The translations under genes were made by a program, and so were the position numbers. The notes below the pieces were generated by a model. The model searched no databases, had not been told where the DNA came from, and saw only the letters and a program-made list of their open reading frames with translations. Source: Clostridia bacterium (GTDB taxonomy: Bacteria; Bacillota; Clostridia; Peptostreptococcales; Acidaminobacteraceae). From it: a stretch of 64,000 bases of DNA. Location: the NCBI GenBank assembly GCA_016937975.1, contig JAFGVN010000052.1:47188-111187 (forward strand), in the 5' to 3' direction. Of this stretch, positions 50,993-61,335 are shown one piece after another. How positions within the stretch are numbered: position 1 is the stretch's first letter; each line of letters starts with the position of its first letter.

Positions 50993-51343
50993 AGGGATTG
51001 TTGCTAATTTAACAATTTTTTGTAACTTTAATATTAAGTATATACAAAGTTAATAGAAAAGAAATTAATCTGATATTCTTGATCGTATATTCTTATGTTC
51101 TTAACAAAATGTATCGTATGATGTCAAATTTTAATTGTGATGTTTTTATCAAAATGAGATATAAATGTCATAATAATGAATTATTTTGGCTAAATAAACC
51201 TCTATTTGGTTATATAAACAAAATTGATGATTATTTCTTTAAGTTCATTTATGATAAATGTATGAAAATTCAACACAAAAGGTGAGAGTTTTGTGGTTAC
51301 ATTTTGATGTGTGAATGATTTGGTTGAAAATGGAGGTGACAGT

Positions 51344-51553
51344 ATGGCTAAAGTGATGGGAAATCGCATTCAAGTCTATAGAAAACAATATAATATGAGA
51401 CAACAAACATTAGCAGATCAGCTTGGGATTAACAGAACCTATTTATCTAAATTGGAAAACTATGTTCATAATCCAAGTCCTGAACTGATGATTAGATTGT
51501 GTGAAGTATTTGAATGTGATCTAGGAGATATGTTTACAGTTGAGCATAAATAA
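51344..51553 (+). CDS. Small XRE-family HTH protein
   Basis: NRIQVYRKQYNMRQQTLADQLGINRTYLSKLENYVHNPSPELMIRLCEVFECDLGDMF; RBS ggaggtgac. Confidence 0.92.
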   Translation: MAKVMGNRIQVYRKQYNMRQQTLADQLGINRTYLSKLENYVHNPSPELMIRLCEVFECDLGDMFTVEHK

Positions 51554-51575
51554 GACCTTTTTGGTCTTTTTTTCT
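51553..51575 (+). terminator. Rho-independent terminator
   Basis: AAGACC-TTTTT-GGTCTTTTTTTC. Confidence 0.6.
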
Positions 51576-51643
51576 TTTTTGGGGTATATGTAAGAATAGT
51601 GAAAGGATTTGGTATTTAGTGTATAATATAATAAGGTGAGAAT

Positions 51644-52405
51644 ATGTCTAAAACAAGAAAAAATGTGATAGCCTGGACTTTAGCTCCAAATGAAATTTTT
51701 CATATGGTCTCTTTAAGTGAAAAATCAAAAAAAACATTATGGGTTGAAGAAAAGCAAATGGCTATTTTAACTCAGTCATATGAAATTAAGCGCTGGTATG
51801 ATGCTGGTAAATATGATATTAGAAATCAAATGGGCTCAGATACCTTCATATTTTTTGTGAACATGAAGTCCTTCCAATATGATTTTGCAGCAAATGAACC
51901 TTTGATGAATGAGCAGTTGAATATTCCAATTTTGGCTATGGGTCATTGTCAATTAACCATAACTAATCCAGTGATTTTACTTACCGAGTTAATGAGTCAA
52001 TTCTATCAAATTGAAAACAAAACCTTGTTGGAGTTTTTAGATCAGATGATTCAAAAGCAAATGAAGGAATTTTTCAAACATTTTATGGAAATAGAAGGGC
52101 TGTTCTTTGATATAAGGAAAATATCTGTCTTGTTTAGTAATTATGTTAAAGCGGATTTAGAGAAATTTGGATTGTACTGTAATGGATTGAAACTAACATA
52201 TATTTCCTTGCCACAGGAAATTATTGAAACTTATAGCCATTATGTTTCCTGTATAGAATGTAAAAAGATGATTCCAAGGCGTTCAAGATTTTGTCCTCAT
52301 TGTGGGATCAATCAAATGAGAGTTTGTGAGCAATGTGGTGACATCATAGAACATCAGTATTGTCCTCATTGTGGTTATGACAGTGACAATACAACATTGG
52401 AGTAA
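51644..52405 (+). CDS. SPFH/virion-core-like protein with C-terminal zinc ribbons
   Basis: IAWTLAPNEIFHMVSLSE..., C-terminal CIECKKMIPRRSRFCPHCGINQMRVCEQCGDIIEHQYCPHCG. Confidence 0.7.
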   Translation: MSKTRKNVIAWTLAPNEIFHMVSLSEKSKKTLWVEEKQMAILTQSYEIKRWYDAGKYDIRNQMGSDTFIFFVNMKSFQYDFAANEPLMNEQLNIPILAMGHCQLTITNPVILLTELMSQFYQIENKTLLEFLDQMIQKQMKEFFKHFMEIEGLFFDIRKISVLFSNYVKADLEKFGLYCNGLKLTYISLPQEIIETYSHYVSCIECKKMIPRRSRFCPHCGINQMRVCEQCGDIIEHQYCPHCGYDSDNTTLE

Positions 52406-52408
52406 AGA

Positions 52409-53476
52409 ATGAAAAAAATACTAGTATTAATAATTGCAACGCTCTTACTGGTAGGATGTAAAGAGACCGTTGTTGAACCTGAACCTGAAATTGTTATTGA
52501 AAAAGATGAAAATTCATACCATAGCATTAAACTATACACTGAAAATAAAACCATTCCCTATATTATATCTTTCTATGATGAAATGGATGATGAGACCTAT
52601 GGCACTTATGTTGTGGAAACTTATGATTCCAATTTTGAACCTGTATGGACATTAAAATGGAGAGATTTGGAGAAGAAAGATACTGTATTTGCAAAAAAAC
52701 CTTTTGTTTATGAGGACAAGTTAATCGCAAATGTTCAAGGTGTTATCTCTATACATGATCTTTTGTCAGGGGAATTTTTATGGGAGATTGAAACCAACAA
52801 TGATCAAACAGGCTATAGTATTAGAGAGGGGATTCTGTATGTCCTTTATTATGGCGAGGATTTAGTTACAGGATTTGATTTAAGTAATGGTGAGCAGATT
52901 TTTCATTTTCAAGATGATCTTTTAGGTTTGAACGCTGTTTTTATGGATAGTAGATATTTTGTTTTGTATACTGAGACGGATTTGCTTGATAATTTAAATG
53001 GATATGCTTTTGGTTATAATGGAGAATTTTTAAAACAGGTTCATATGTCTACACCTAAGGAACAAAAAATTTCTTGGCAAAATGTTCAGGTTTCGGATGA
53101 ATCCCTAAATGCGGATATGATTATAGATGGTGATTTAGATACCGCTTGGTTAGAATCTGTTAAAGGCTATGGGGAGAAGGAATGGGTTGAACTGACAAAG
53201 ACATTACCAAGTCTTATTAATCGATTAGTTATTTACAGTGGTGATCATTCTTCAGAAAAAAATTACGAGGAAAATGCAAAGCTCTTAAAAGTGAATATCA
53301 CCGTTGGAGATGGAAGAAGTTTTAATTATGTGTTTAAAAATGAAGGCTATCGTATACCCGATGTAATTGAATTCATTAAACCTGTTACTGCAGATTATAT
53401 GATTTTAACCATTGAGGAAGCACTTCCAGGTACCTTGTTTAAAAGTACTGGTATAACTGAGATATACGCTGAGTAG
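52409..53476 (+). CDS. Lipoprotein with PQQ-like propeller and C-terminal discoidin-like domain
   Basis: Lipobox TLLLVGC; LSGEFLWEIETNN propeller-like repeats; ADMIIDGDLDTAWLESVKGYGEKEWVELT discoidin-type motif. Confidence 0.7.
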   Translation: MKKILVLIIATLLLVGCKETVVEPEPEIVIEKDENSYHSIKLYTENKTIPYIISFYDEMDDETYGTYVVETYDSNFEPVWTLKWRDLEKKDTVFAKKPFVYEDKLIANVQGVISIHDLLSGEFLWEIETNNDQTGYSIREGILYVLYYGEDLVTGFDLSNGEQIFHFQDDLLGLNAVFMDSRYFVLYTETDLLDNLNGYAFGYNGEFLKQVHMSTPKEQKISWQNVQVSDESLNADMIIDGDLDTAWLESVKGYGEKEWVELTKTLPSLINRLVIYSGDHSSEKNYEENAKLLKVNITVGDGRSFNYVFKNEGYRIPDVIEFIKPVTADYMILTIEEALPGTLFKSTGITEIYAE

Positions 53477-53555
53477 TATTGCCTGAATTTTGAATAAATG
53501 ATATGATTTAATAGGAAGATTATAGAAAATATGGTCAAAGGACTGAGGAGGTATT

Positions 53556-54038
53556 ATGGGTTTTTTAGATGATTTAGGTAAAGGATTAAACAAAGTTGGT
53601 AAAAAAACAACTGATATGGCTAATGTTGCTAAATTAAAATTGGATATTACTAAACATAAATCTTCAATTGATAAGAAATATGAAGAGTTAGGTTCAAGAG
53701 TTTATTTCTTAGCTAAGGAAAGCTTAGAATTAGACGAATCTGTTAGTAATCTCATTACTGAAATTGATGAATTATATGAAGCAATAAAATTAGTTGAAGC
53801 AGAAATAGAAAAAATTAGTGCTGAAAAGCCAGCTGAAGCAAAACCTGCTGCAAAATCAAGCTTCCCATGTTCGAATTGTGGTGCTGAGTTAGCAGAAGGT
53901 ACAAAATTCTGTGGATCATGTGGCGCAAAGATTGAAGAACAAGCTCCAGCTCCAGCAGTATCTAAAACTTGTCCTAATTGTAATGCTGAAGTCGGAGATG
54001 CTAAATTCTGTAATTCATGCGGTACAAGCTTAGAATAA
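53556..54038 (+). CDS. Coiled-coil protein with two C-terminal zinc ribbons
   Basis: FPCSNCGAELAEGTKFCGSCGAKIEE and KTCPNCNAEVGDAKFCNSCGTSLE. Confidence 0.85.
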   Translation: MGFLDDLGKGLNKVGKKTTDMANVAKLKLDITKHKSSIDKKYEELGSRVYFLAKESLELDESVSNLITEIDELYEAIKLVEAEIEKISAEKPAEAKPAAKSSFPCSNCGAELAEGTKFCGSCGAKIEEQAPAPAVSKTCPNCNAEVGDAKFCNSCGTSLE

Positions 54039-54039
54039 A

Positions 54040-55737
54040 ATGACATTAATCTGCGAAAAATGCGGATGTGAAAACCACTTAAACGAAAGCCACTGTCAAG
54101 CATGCGGAGCACCAATAGCATCTGACGTGGCTTATGTGGTATGTGGCATCTGTGGATTGAGTAATCCAATAACAGCAGCAAAATGTATCGGTTGTTCCGA
54201 ACCTCTTGATGCTGGAAAAACTTTTGTAATGGACAAGGAATCAAAAGAAAATGTAGAATCACTTTTAAGTAAAGAATCGTCGGTTGTTTTTGAACCTAAA
54301 AGAAATACAAAAGAAAAGTCAAAATCAAAATTAACAAAAAAAGTGTGGCTGTATTTTGTAAGTTTATTAGGGTTATTTGTTATTTATTTTTTTGCAACAT
54401 GGTTATTATCAGACAGGATTTTTTATGAAGCAGAATCAGGATTTTATTATGTAAACCATGCCAATGAATTACATGTCATTGATGAAAATGAAGATGACAT
54501 TTTAATTATGAGAAAAGCAAGTGAAATTCATTCAGTTAGAAAATATGATGCTTACATTTATTTTCTAGATGGTGAAACACTGTATCAATATAAGAAGTCT
54601 TTGATCACTATTAGTGATGAAGTTAGTAGTTATAAAGTTTCCTTAGATGGAAAGCAAGTACTTTATACAAAAAATGGCCATGACTATATAGGGGATTTGT
54701 ACTTGTTTGCCAACAATGAAACCCTTCGGATTGACGGTAATGTTGGAATAGATCGTTATTTGTTTGGATATAATGATGAAAATATTTATTATGTAACAGA
54801 CATTACTGCTGAAGAAAATTTAGGCGTTTTGTACAAAAAAAATAAAAAAAGTGCACCTGTAAAGTTGGCTGAAGATGTTTATGAGCCGGTGCTTTCTTTA
54901 AAGAAAAATACAGTTTACTTTGTAAGAAGTGATTTTGATTCTGGTGAGAAATATGAATTGTATTATGTTAAGGACAACAAAGTTACTGAAATTGGAAGAA
55001 ATATTCAACATATCTTATCAACAGCTGATAAGGAAGGGGTAATTTTAGTACAAGAAAAAAATGATCACTATGCACTCTTTTTCAATGAAAAGGATGATGT
55101 TGTTTTATTGGATGATGAAATTACCAAAGTTGGTCAAAATACATTTGGTGATTTAAATCAACCTTTGATTTATGATGATGAACTTATGTTGGTTTATCAA
55201 AAAAATCAAGGTGCAAATTATATATTAAATAAAGATAAAATCAAATCAATAAGTGACAACTTTAGTCAGTTTTGGTTTTCGAAATCGAAAAATCACATGG
55301 TCACCATGAGTGGTAATGAGCTTCAACTTTCAAAGTTTAAGACCAATAAATTGAGTGAGACGGTATCCTTGGCAACTAATGGTTCTTATTTGACCATAAG
55401 TTCAGAGGGAGAGGCTGTAGTCTATGAAAATGAGACTGGTTATTATTTGATGAAAGATGGAAAAAGTAGAGCTTTAGACTCAAACAATAAAAAACTACAG
55501 TTTTCAGAGAATGAAAAATACTTGATCTATTTTAATCAAACAGACTGTTACGCTTTGAAACTTTCAGCAAAAGAACCAGTTTATCTAGGTGAAAATGTTC
55601 AAGAGGCTATACTCATAGATAAGTATGTTTATACCTTTACGGAAAATCAATTGAATCAATATAAGTTAGGAAAGTTTTCTTCAAATAAGGAAGTTGACAA
55701 AATAAAATATTGGTCAGAATTTGATGATAATTATTAA
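54040..55737 (+). CDS. Zinc-ribbon, single-TM, predicted extracellular beta-propeller protein
   Basis: N-terminal CEKCGCENHLNESHCQACG and CGICGLSNPITAAKCIGCS, TM LYFVSLLGLFVIYFFATWLL, repeated propeller-like segments. Confidence 0.75.
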   Translation: MTLICEKCGCENHLNESHCQACGAPIASDVAYVVCGICGLSNPITAAKCIGCSEPLDAGKTFVMDKESKENVESLLSKESSVVFEPKRNTKEKSKSKLTKKVWLYFVSLLGLFVIYFFATWLLSDRIFYEAESGFYYVNHANELHVIDENEDDILIMRKASEIHSVRKYDAYIYFLDGETLYQYKKSLITISDEVSSYKVSLDGKQVLYTKNGHDYIGDLYLFANNETLRIDGNVGIDRYLFGYNDENIYYVTDITAEENLGVLYKKNKKSAPVKLAEDVYEPVLSLKKNTVYFVRSDFDSGEKYELYYVKDNKVTEIGRNIQHILSTADKEGVILVQEKNDHYALFFNEKDDVVLLDDEITKVGQNTFGDLNQPLIYDDELMLVYQKNQGANYILNKDKIKSISDNFSQFWFSKSKNHMVTMSGNELQLSKFKTNKLSETVSLATNGSYLTISSEGEAVVYENETGYYLMKDGKSRALDSNNKKLQFSENEKYLIYFNQTDCYALKLSAKEPVYLGENVQEAILIDKYVYTFTENQLNQYKLGKFSSNKEVDKIKYWSEFDDNY

Positions 55738-55791
55738 TAAATGATATGAGAGTACTCGAGAAGATCTCGAGTTACTTTTTAGGAGAATATA

Positions 55792-57015
55792 ATGGGCTTT
55801 TTAAAGGGAATAACAAACTTTGTTTTGATGTTAATACTGGGATTGCTATTGATGTTTTGGATTGGATTTAGCTTGCTGAATCATTCTGTTTTATCTTATG
55901 AAGCTAATGAAGAAATGCTTCAGACAACACCATTAACGGAAGAAATTACAGATGCTCTACTTGATCGATATCATATGCATCTTGATGAATTGAGATTTGA
56001 TAAAGATGTTTTGCTTCAATTTGTTAATGAGTCGGGATTAGGTGTCATGGGATATGTATTTAATGAATATGATACAATGCCAGATGTAGATGTTACATTT
56101 CTAAAAGATTATGTAAGGGATCAAATTGAAAAGGAAGCAGCAACACAAATGGATGGCAATATCGATTTTGCAAATCTATTGGAGGTTTTAAGAACAATCC
56201 CTGAAGGAGAAAGCGTTACTTCTGGTATAAAAGCCTATACCAGAGATAAAGGTTTTGAGATTAAACAATCAGAAATTGATGCAGTTGCTGAAGTTTATAT
56301 TGAAAACAAGGATCTTGATGATGAAGCATTGCTAGGTAAGATTGTAGCAGAAGTAGCGTATGAAAAATTAAATGTGAATGAAATGTCAACTACACTTTCT
56401 CTACAAAATTTATCTGACCAATTGATGGAAAGAAATCCATTTACATTTTTAAGAGAAATTTTTGAAGTGATTCATAAGGATTTTGCTGTTTATATTCCAA
56501 TAAGCATGTTTTTGCTAGTTTTAATGATTATCACTGTAGAATTTAGAGTCGGCACTTCCGCTGTGTGGATGATGTTAGCAATGAGTGTAGCTGCATTACC
56601 ACTTCAGTTCCTTCATTTAGCCAACTTTGTGATAGAAAAAGATTATTTAGATATTTTAACAGGACTTGAAAGTTATAAAAATTTTATGCTGCCAGTCCTT
56701 ATCAAACGCCTTAATCTTTATACTATTATGATAGTCATACTTATAATTACTTTATTTATACTGAGTAAAGTGATTAGAAAGAAAATTGATACAAAAATTA
56801 AAAATGTAGAAGAAAAAAAGCATTCGCGATTTATCCTTATTCGTTTAGGCGTCTTTGTAGTTTTGGCAGTTTTATTATTCTTAAATGTTCAGAGTGCACA
56901 AAATTATAACATGGATATGATCCATGAGGTACAATCTCTAAATCCAGATGAGTTTGCTCCACAAAGTGTTGATTTAATTTTAAGAGAAGATTTGAATATA
57001 GATTTTGATTTTTAA
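55792..57015 (+). CDS. Hypothetical multi-TM membrane protein
   Basis: N-terminal TM, soluble ~200-aa domain, four C-terminal TM segments. Confidence 0.6.
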   Translation: MGFLKGITNFVLMLILGLLLMFWIGFSLLNHSVLSYEANEEMLQTTPLTEEITDALLDRYHMHLDELRFDKDVLLQFVNESGLGVMGYVFNEYDTMPDVDVTFLKDYVRDQIEKEAATQMDGNIDFANLLEVLRTIPEGESVTSGIKAYTRDKGFEIKQSEIDAVAEVYIENKDLDDEALLGKIVAEVAYEKLNVNEMSTTLSLQNLSDQLMERNPFTFLREIFEVIHKDFAVYIPISMFLLVLMIITVEFRVGTSAVWMMLAMSVAALPLQFLHLANFVIEKDYLDILTGLESYKNFMLPVLIKRLNLYTIMIVILIITLFILSKVIRKKIDTKIKNVEEKKHSRFILIRLGVFVVLAVLLFLNVQSAQNYNMDMIHEVQSLNPDEFAPQSVDLILREDLNIDFDF

Positions 57016-57040
57016 GCTGATTCTTAATCAGCTTTTTTTG
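57014..57040 (+). terminator. Rho-independent terminator
   Basis: AAGCTGATT-CTT-AATCAGCTTTTTTT. Confidence 0.8.
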
Positions 57041-57231
57041 TGAAATTATCAATTTCTTGACATATGGTGCTCAATGGACCAAACTTCATTATGCAATATT
57101 TTTGTTAGTGGATTGCATTATGTAAAAATATGCATCTATTTCTTAAGGAATAATTAAAACTTTTAGGTCTTCATTTACATAAATTCTTCCTAGTGATAGG
57201 ATAAAGCTAGACTAAACAAAGGAGGAATTTA

Positions 57232-58113
57232 ATGTTAATCAACAAAGATGTGCAAACATCTATATGTATTAATGATGGTAAACATCTATTCCTAAATAAT
57301 CATATAAAATTTGCAAAATTTGGTTTTCTTGCTGTCATGATTTCCTATTTTGTCTCAGTATATTGGACTTTCTTTGACACGTTTTTAGCAGGGCATCCAC
57401 TCTTATATGTATTGGGATTAATTCTGCTATTGTTAATGTATTTCCCTATTATTTACTATTCTATTAGAATTACTATAGCGAATGCAGAATGGTTAAAAGG
57501 ACAATATGCAGGTGATACAGAGAAATATAGTCATGTTTTTCAAAAAAGTAGAGATAAATTTTGGAGAATCTTTTTTGTTCAACTGATCAAGTTTCTTTTA
57601 AAATCATTTTTCATTATATTGTTTTTAATAACGTGGTTTTACTACTGGGGTAAACATCATGAAATCTATAGAATTTATCCATTTCAAAATTCCATTTTAT
57701 TTGGGTTAATCGGTCTTACTATTTTAATCGGCTCTGTTGTATTTTATATATTATATCGAATGGAATTTGCTGACTTATCTGTATTTTGGGACATTGATAT
57801 TCCAGGTCGAGAGTTTAAAACCAGTTGGTTGTTGACGAAATATTATCAAATCGATAAGATTAAGATTGTTATGATTGCTCATTTACCTAATTTCATTTTG
57901 TCGACGGGATCAATGATATATGTATTCAATAACATCGATGAAATGGCTTTGGGATTAAGATGGACATATCTAATTGTGACAATTATCTTAAATACATTCT
58001 TTTATTCTTGGAGATATGCCATTCTTTTTCCAGTATTAAATACAATGAGATGCCTCGAAAAGGAATGTAAGACAACAGTTGATGAAGATGGACGTGAGTG
58101 GCTATCTTTTTAA
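57232..58113 (+). CDS. Hypothetical membrane protein
   Basis: Six TM segments; RBS ggaggaattt. Confidence 0.6.
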   Translation: MLINKDVQTSICINDGKHLFLNNHIKFAKFGFLAVMISYFVSVYWTFFDTFLAGHPLLYVLGLILLLLMYFPIIYYSIRITIANAEWLKGQYAGDTEKYSHVFQKSRDKFWRIFFVQLIKFLLKSFFIILFLITWFYYWGKHHEIYRIYPFQNSILFGLIGLTILIGSVVFYILYRMEFADLSVFWDIDIPGREFKTSWLLTKYYQIDKIKIVMIAHLPNFILSTGSMIYVFNNIDEMALGLRWTYLIVTIILNTFFYSWRYAILFPVLNTMRCLEKECKTTVDEDGREWLSF

Positions 58114-58121
58114 GGAGCTTT

Positions 58122-58766
58122 ATGATTAAATATGTAGTGTTTGATTTTGATGGTACATTAGTAGATACAAATTATCTCATCGAAAAAACAATTAGAACAA
58201 CAGCGAAAACCCTTTTAAATCGTGAACTGGATCAATCTGTTTTAGATGAAATCTGGGGAAAAGTATTAAATGAGCAAATGGCAACCTTGGATGAAAGTCG
58301 TGTAGACGAGTTGGCAAGATTCTATAGTGATTATTATCGAGAGCATCGAGATGAACATACAACGATTTTTGAAGGCATTATTGAAATGCTAGATGCTTTG
58401 CATCAAAACAATATTCAAATGGGTATTGTTACAAATAAGGGAACTGTGGGACTGCAACATGGGTTAGAAAAATTCAAGATTAAAGATTTCTTTAAGATTG
58501 CATTGTCTAAAACTGATGTGGTGATGAAAAAACCCCATCCAGAAGGTTTATATAAGGTCATGGAATATTTTAACGCCAAACCAGAAGAAGTACTTTTTGT
58601 AGGTGATAGTATTCATGACATTGAATGCGGAAAAAATGCAGGTGTAAAAACAGTACTTGTTAAATGGACTGTAATGGATTTAAATAAGCTTATGGCTGAA
58701 AATCCAACTTATGTCATTTCAGAGCCAAAGGAATTATTGGCAATTATTAAAGGAGATTCTATTTAG
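58122..58766 (+). CDS. HAD-superfamily phosphatase, phosphoglycolate phosphatase/PpaX type
   Basis: VVFDFDGTLVDTNYLI, GIVTNKGTVGLQ, KKPHPEGL, FVGDSIHDIECGKNAGV. Confidence 0.92.
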   Translation: MIKYVVFDFDGTLVDTNYLIEKTIRTTAKTLLNRELDQSVLDEIWGKVLNEQMATLDESRVDELARFYSDYYREHRDEHTTIFEGIIEMLDALHQNNIQMGIVTNKGTVGLQHGLEKFKIKDFFKIALSKTDVVMKKPHPEGLYKVMEYFNAKPEEVLFVGDSIHDIECGKNAGVKTVLVKWTVMDLNKLMAENPTYVISEPKELLAIIKGDSI

Positions 58767-59790
58767 AATCTCCTATTTTATAGGTCTTTTTATAATCTAA
58801 GATAGGATTTGAATAAAGCATTTTATCATAAAGCTCTATTGGTAATCCAGTATCATAACGGTTGTTTTCAATGATTGCCTTGAACTCTTCTGTTGGAATT
58901 TCATGAGTAATATACCTTGCCAATGCAATAATCATTTCTGCAGAAGTCTCTATCCCTAATTTCAAACAATCTAAGAAACTTTCTGTTTTAAGCATCTTCT
59001 GATCACAGGGATGGTACCATTCATTGTGCTTTAGATTCAAATAATCTACCTTTGAATCATATTTTACAGGGAATTTTGCAGTAATAATTTTTCCACCTGC
59101 GCCAACAATTTTGTCAGTAGACTTCAAAATGTTTTTCTTTAGGGAAAGGGGATCATACATTGCAGTCATTGTGGAACGCATATCTTTAATCGTTTGAACA
59201 ATCTCCTTAGAGGGAATATCTTCTTCATAAGTTTTATAGATCATATAGTTTAAATAATTTGCAATCAACAAGTTGTCATAGCTTGCTAACTGAATAGCTT
59301 TACCTGTTTTATGAAGCTTCTTTTGTTTTGCATGATAGATGTCATGAATCATTGTATCCAGGATGCACTCGAAATACTTGTGATTATAGCCACCTTCATG
59401 TCCTGAAAAATAGAAAATATAAGGATGACAATGAATATCCAGTGCATAGTGTGTAAGGAACCCTGCAAGATAACTGAATTTTTTATGAGCATCTGTTTGA
59501 AGATTTTCTTTCTTAAAGAATTCAAAGGCATCACCTGTGAAATTTTGCTTGATTAATTGTGCGCCTTTTAAAATAAATTCCTGAGTTTTCTCTTCATGTA
59601 ATCGTGTACCAATTGCATCAATGGATGTATTTTTTTGCCATGGAAGAATATGATGATAGAAAAAGATATCAGGTCCTTGAGCGCCAAGATTATAAAAATT
59701 TCTGTTGGCTAAAAGTGTTTTCTTATAGTGAGGCCTAATGGTTTTTAAAGCTTCATCAGCACCAATTAAATGTGTTAATATGTCAGGCAT
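58759..59790 (-). CDS. Zinc-dependent phospholipase C family protein
   Basis: MPDILTHLIGADEAL, NLGAQGPDIFFYHH, YLAGFLTHYALDIHCHPYIFY. Confidence 0.8.
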   Translation of the reverse strand: MPDILTHLIGADEALKTIRPHYKKTLLANRNFYNLGAQGPDIFFYHHILPWQKNTSIDAIGTRLHEEKTQEFILKGAQLIKQNFTGDAFEFFKKENLQTDAHKKFSYLAGFLTHYALDIHCHPYIFYFSGHEGGYNHKYFECILDTMIHDIYHAKQKKLHKTGKAIQLASYDNLLIANYLNYMIYKTYEEDIPSKEIVQTIKDMRSTMTAMYDPLSLKKNILKSTDKIVGAGGKIITAKFPVKYDSKVDYLNLKHNEWYHPCDQKMLKTESFLDCLKLGIETSAEMIIALARYITHEIPTEEFKAIIENNRYDTGLPIELYDKMLYSNPILDYKKTYKIGDSK

Positions 59791-59961
59791 ATGACCTCCT
59801 TAGAGTTTTTTTCATGAATGACTTAAATTTGAATAGGATTACAATTATTATATCACTTAAAAATCGATCTTCAAAAGGATTATTTATATAGTGTTTTGCT
59901 GTATTGCAGAAAAATATGAACTTGTGTATAATCATCATGAGACATTTATTTAGGAGGCCGA

Positions 59962-61335
59962 ATGAATAAGCAAGATTTAACAAAAGGGAAGATTTTTTCA
60001 TCCATTTTATTCCTTGCACTCCCAATTATGGGAACATCTTTTGTACAGATGGCATATAACATGACAGATATGATTTGGATTGGTCGTGTTGGTGGTGATG
60101 CAGCAGCTGCTGTTGGAACTGCAGGTTTTTACATGTGGTTTGCTTCAGGGCTTATATTTTTATGTAGAATAGGTGCAGAGGTTTTAGTTGCACAATCGGT
60201 AGGGAGACGAGATATTAAAGAAGGTAAGGCCATTGTTCAAAATGTACTCCAGTTAATTTTGATTATGGGGATGATATCTTCTTTGGTATTATTTACTTTC
60301 AATAAACCACTAATTGGTTTTTTCGGAATAGATGACCTTTCTGTTGTAAAAATGGCTGAGGATTACTTGAAAGTCGTATCTATAGGTTTGGTTTTCTTCT
60401 TTGTAAATCCAATTTTCAGTGCAATATTCAATGGATATGGCAAAAGTGGTGTGCCGTTTGCAATAAATACCATTGGATTGGCCTTTAATATTATTTTTGA
60501 CCCAATCCTTATCTTTGGCGTTGGTCCATTTCCTGCCCTTGGAGTAATTGGAGCAGGAATTGCAACAATATCCGCTCAATTGATTGTAACCTTGGTATTT
60601 ATCCTGTATCTTTATAGACAGAAGGAAATACATTTATTTGAAGGATTGCATATTTTTAATAAAATGAATAAAGAAAAAGTACAGCGTATTGTAAAGATTG
60701 GTTTACCAGTAGGTTTGCAAAGCATGTTGTTTACTTTTATTGCCATGATTATTGGCCGTTTAATTGCAGAATGGGGATACATCGCTATTGCTGTTCAAAA
60801 GGTCGGCTCACAAATTGAATCCATTTCATGGATGACTGCTTCAGGTTTTTCTACAGCAACGAGTACCTTTGTAGGACAAAATTACGGTGCAAATCAATTT
60901 GATCGAATAAAAAAAGGCTATGAGGTTTCTTTTGCCATTATGGCGGTCATAGGTGTTATAACTTCTTTAGCCCTTATTTTCTTCGCAGGACCTATTTTCA
61001 AAATCTTCATTCCTGAAGCTAAAGCTTTGGAAGCTGGGATTGTATATTTAAAAATTTTGGGATTCTCACAATTCTTTATGTGTATAGAAATTATGACCAA
61101 TGGTGCATTCAATGGACTAGGTAAAACCATGTATCCAGCAATAAACAGTGTTTTGTTTAATGCACTTAGAATTCCGATGGCATTTGTACTTTCTAAAACA
61201 GCACTGGATTTAAGTGGTGTATGGTGGAGTATTTCTATCAGTAGTATTTTTAAAGGCATCATAATTGTTACTTTATTTATAGGTATTTTAAAGTCAGTAA
61301 AAAAGGAATTGGAATTAAATGAGGAGGTAGCATGA
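59962..61335 (+). CDS. MATE-family efflux transporter
   Basis: 12 TM pattern, MAYNMTDMIWIGRVGGDAAAAVGTAGF, QNYGANQFDRIKKG. Confidence 0.92.
   Translation: MNKQDLTKGKIFSSILFLALPIMGTSFVQMAYNMTDMIWIGRVGGDAAAAVGTAGFYMWFASGLIFLCRIGAEVLVAQSVGRRDIKEGKAIVQNVLQLILIMGMISSLVLFTFNKPLIGFFGIDDLSVVKMAEDYLKVVSIGLVFFFVNPIFSAIFNGYGKSGVPFAINTIGLAFNIIFDPILIFGVGPFPALGVIGAGIATISAQLIVTLVFILYLYRQKEIHLFEGLHIFNKMNKEKVQRIVKIGLPVGLQSMLFTFIAMIIGRLIAEWGYIAIAVQKVGSQIESISWMTASGFSTATSTFVGQNYGANQFDRIKKGYEVSFAIMAVIGVITSLALIFFAGPIFKIFIPEAKALEAGIVYLKILGFSQFFMCIEIMTNGAFNGLGKTMYPAINSVLFNALRIPMAFVLSKTALDLSGVWWSISISSIFKGIIIVTLFIGILKSVKKELELNEEVA

Noticed and set aside
51079-51285. ORF 51079..51285 (68 aa)
   Set aside because: AT-rich intergenic sequence with no convincing RBS and K/Y/F/N-biased composition.
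53702-54262. Minus-strand ORF 53702..54262 (186 aa)
   Set aside because: Antisense across two zinc-ribbon genes; its length follows from Cys/Gly codon bias on the coding strand.
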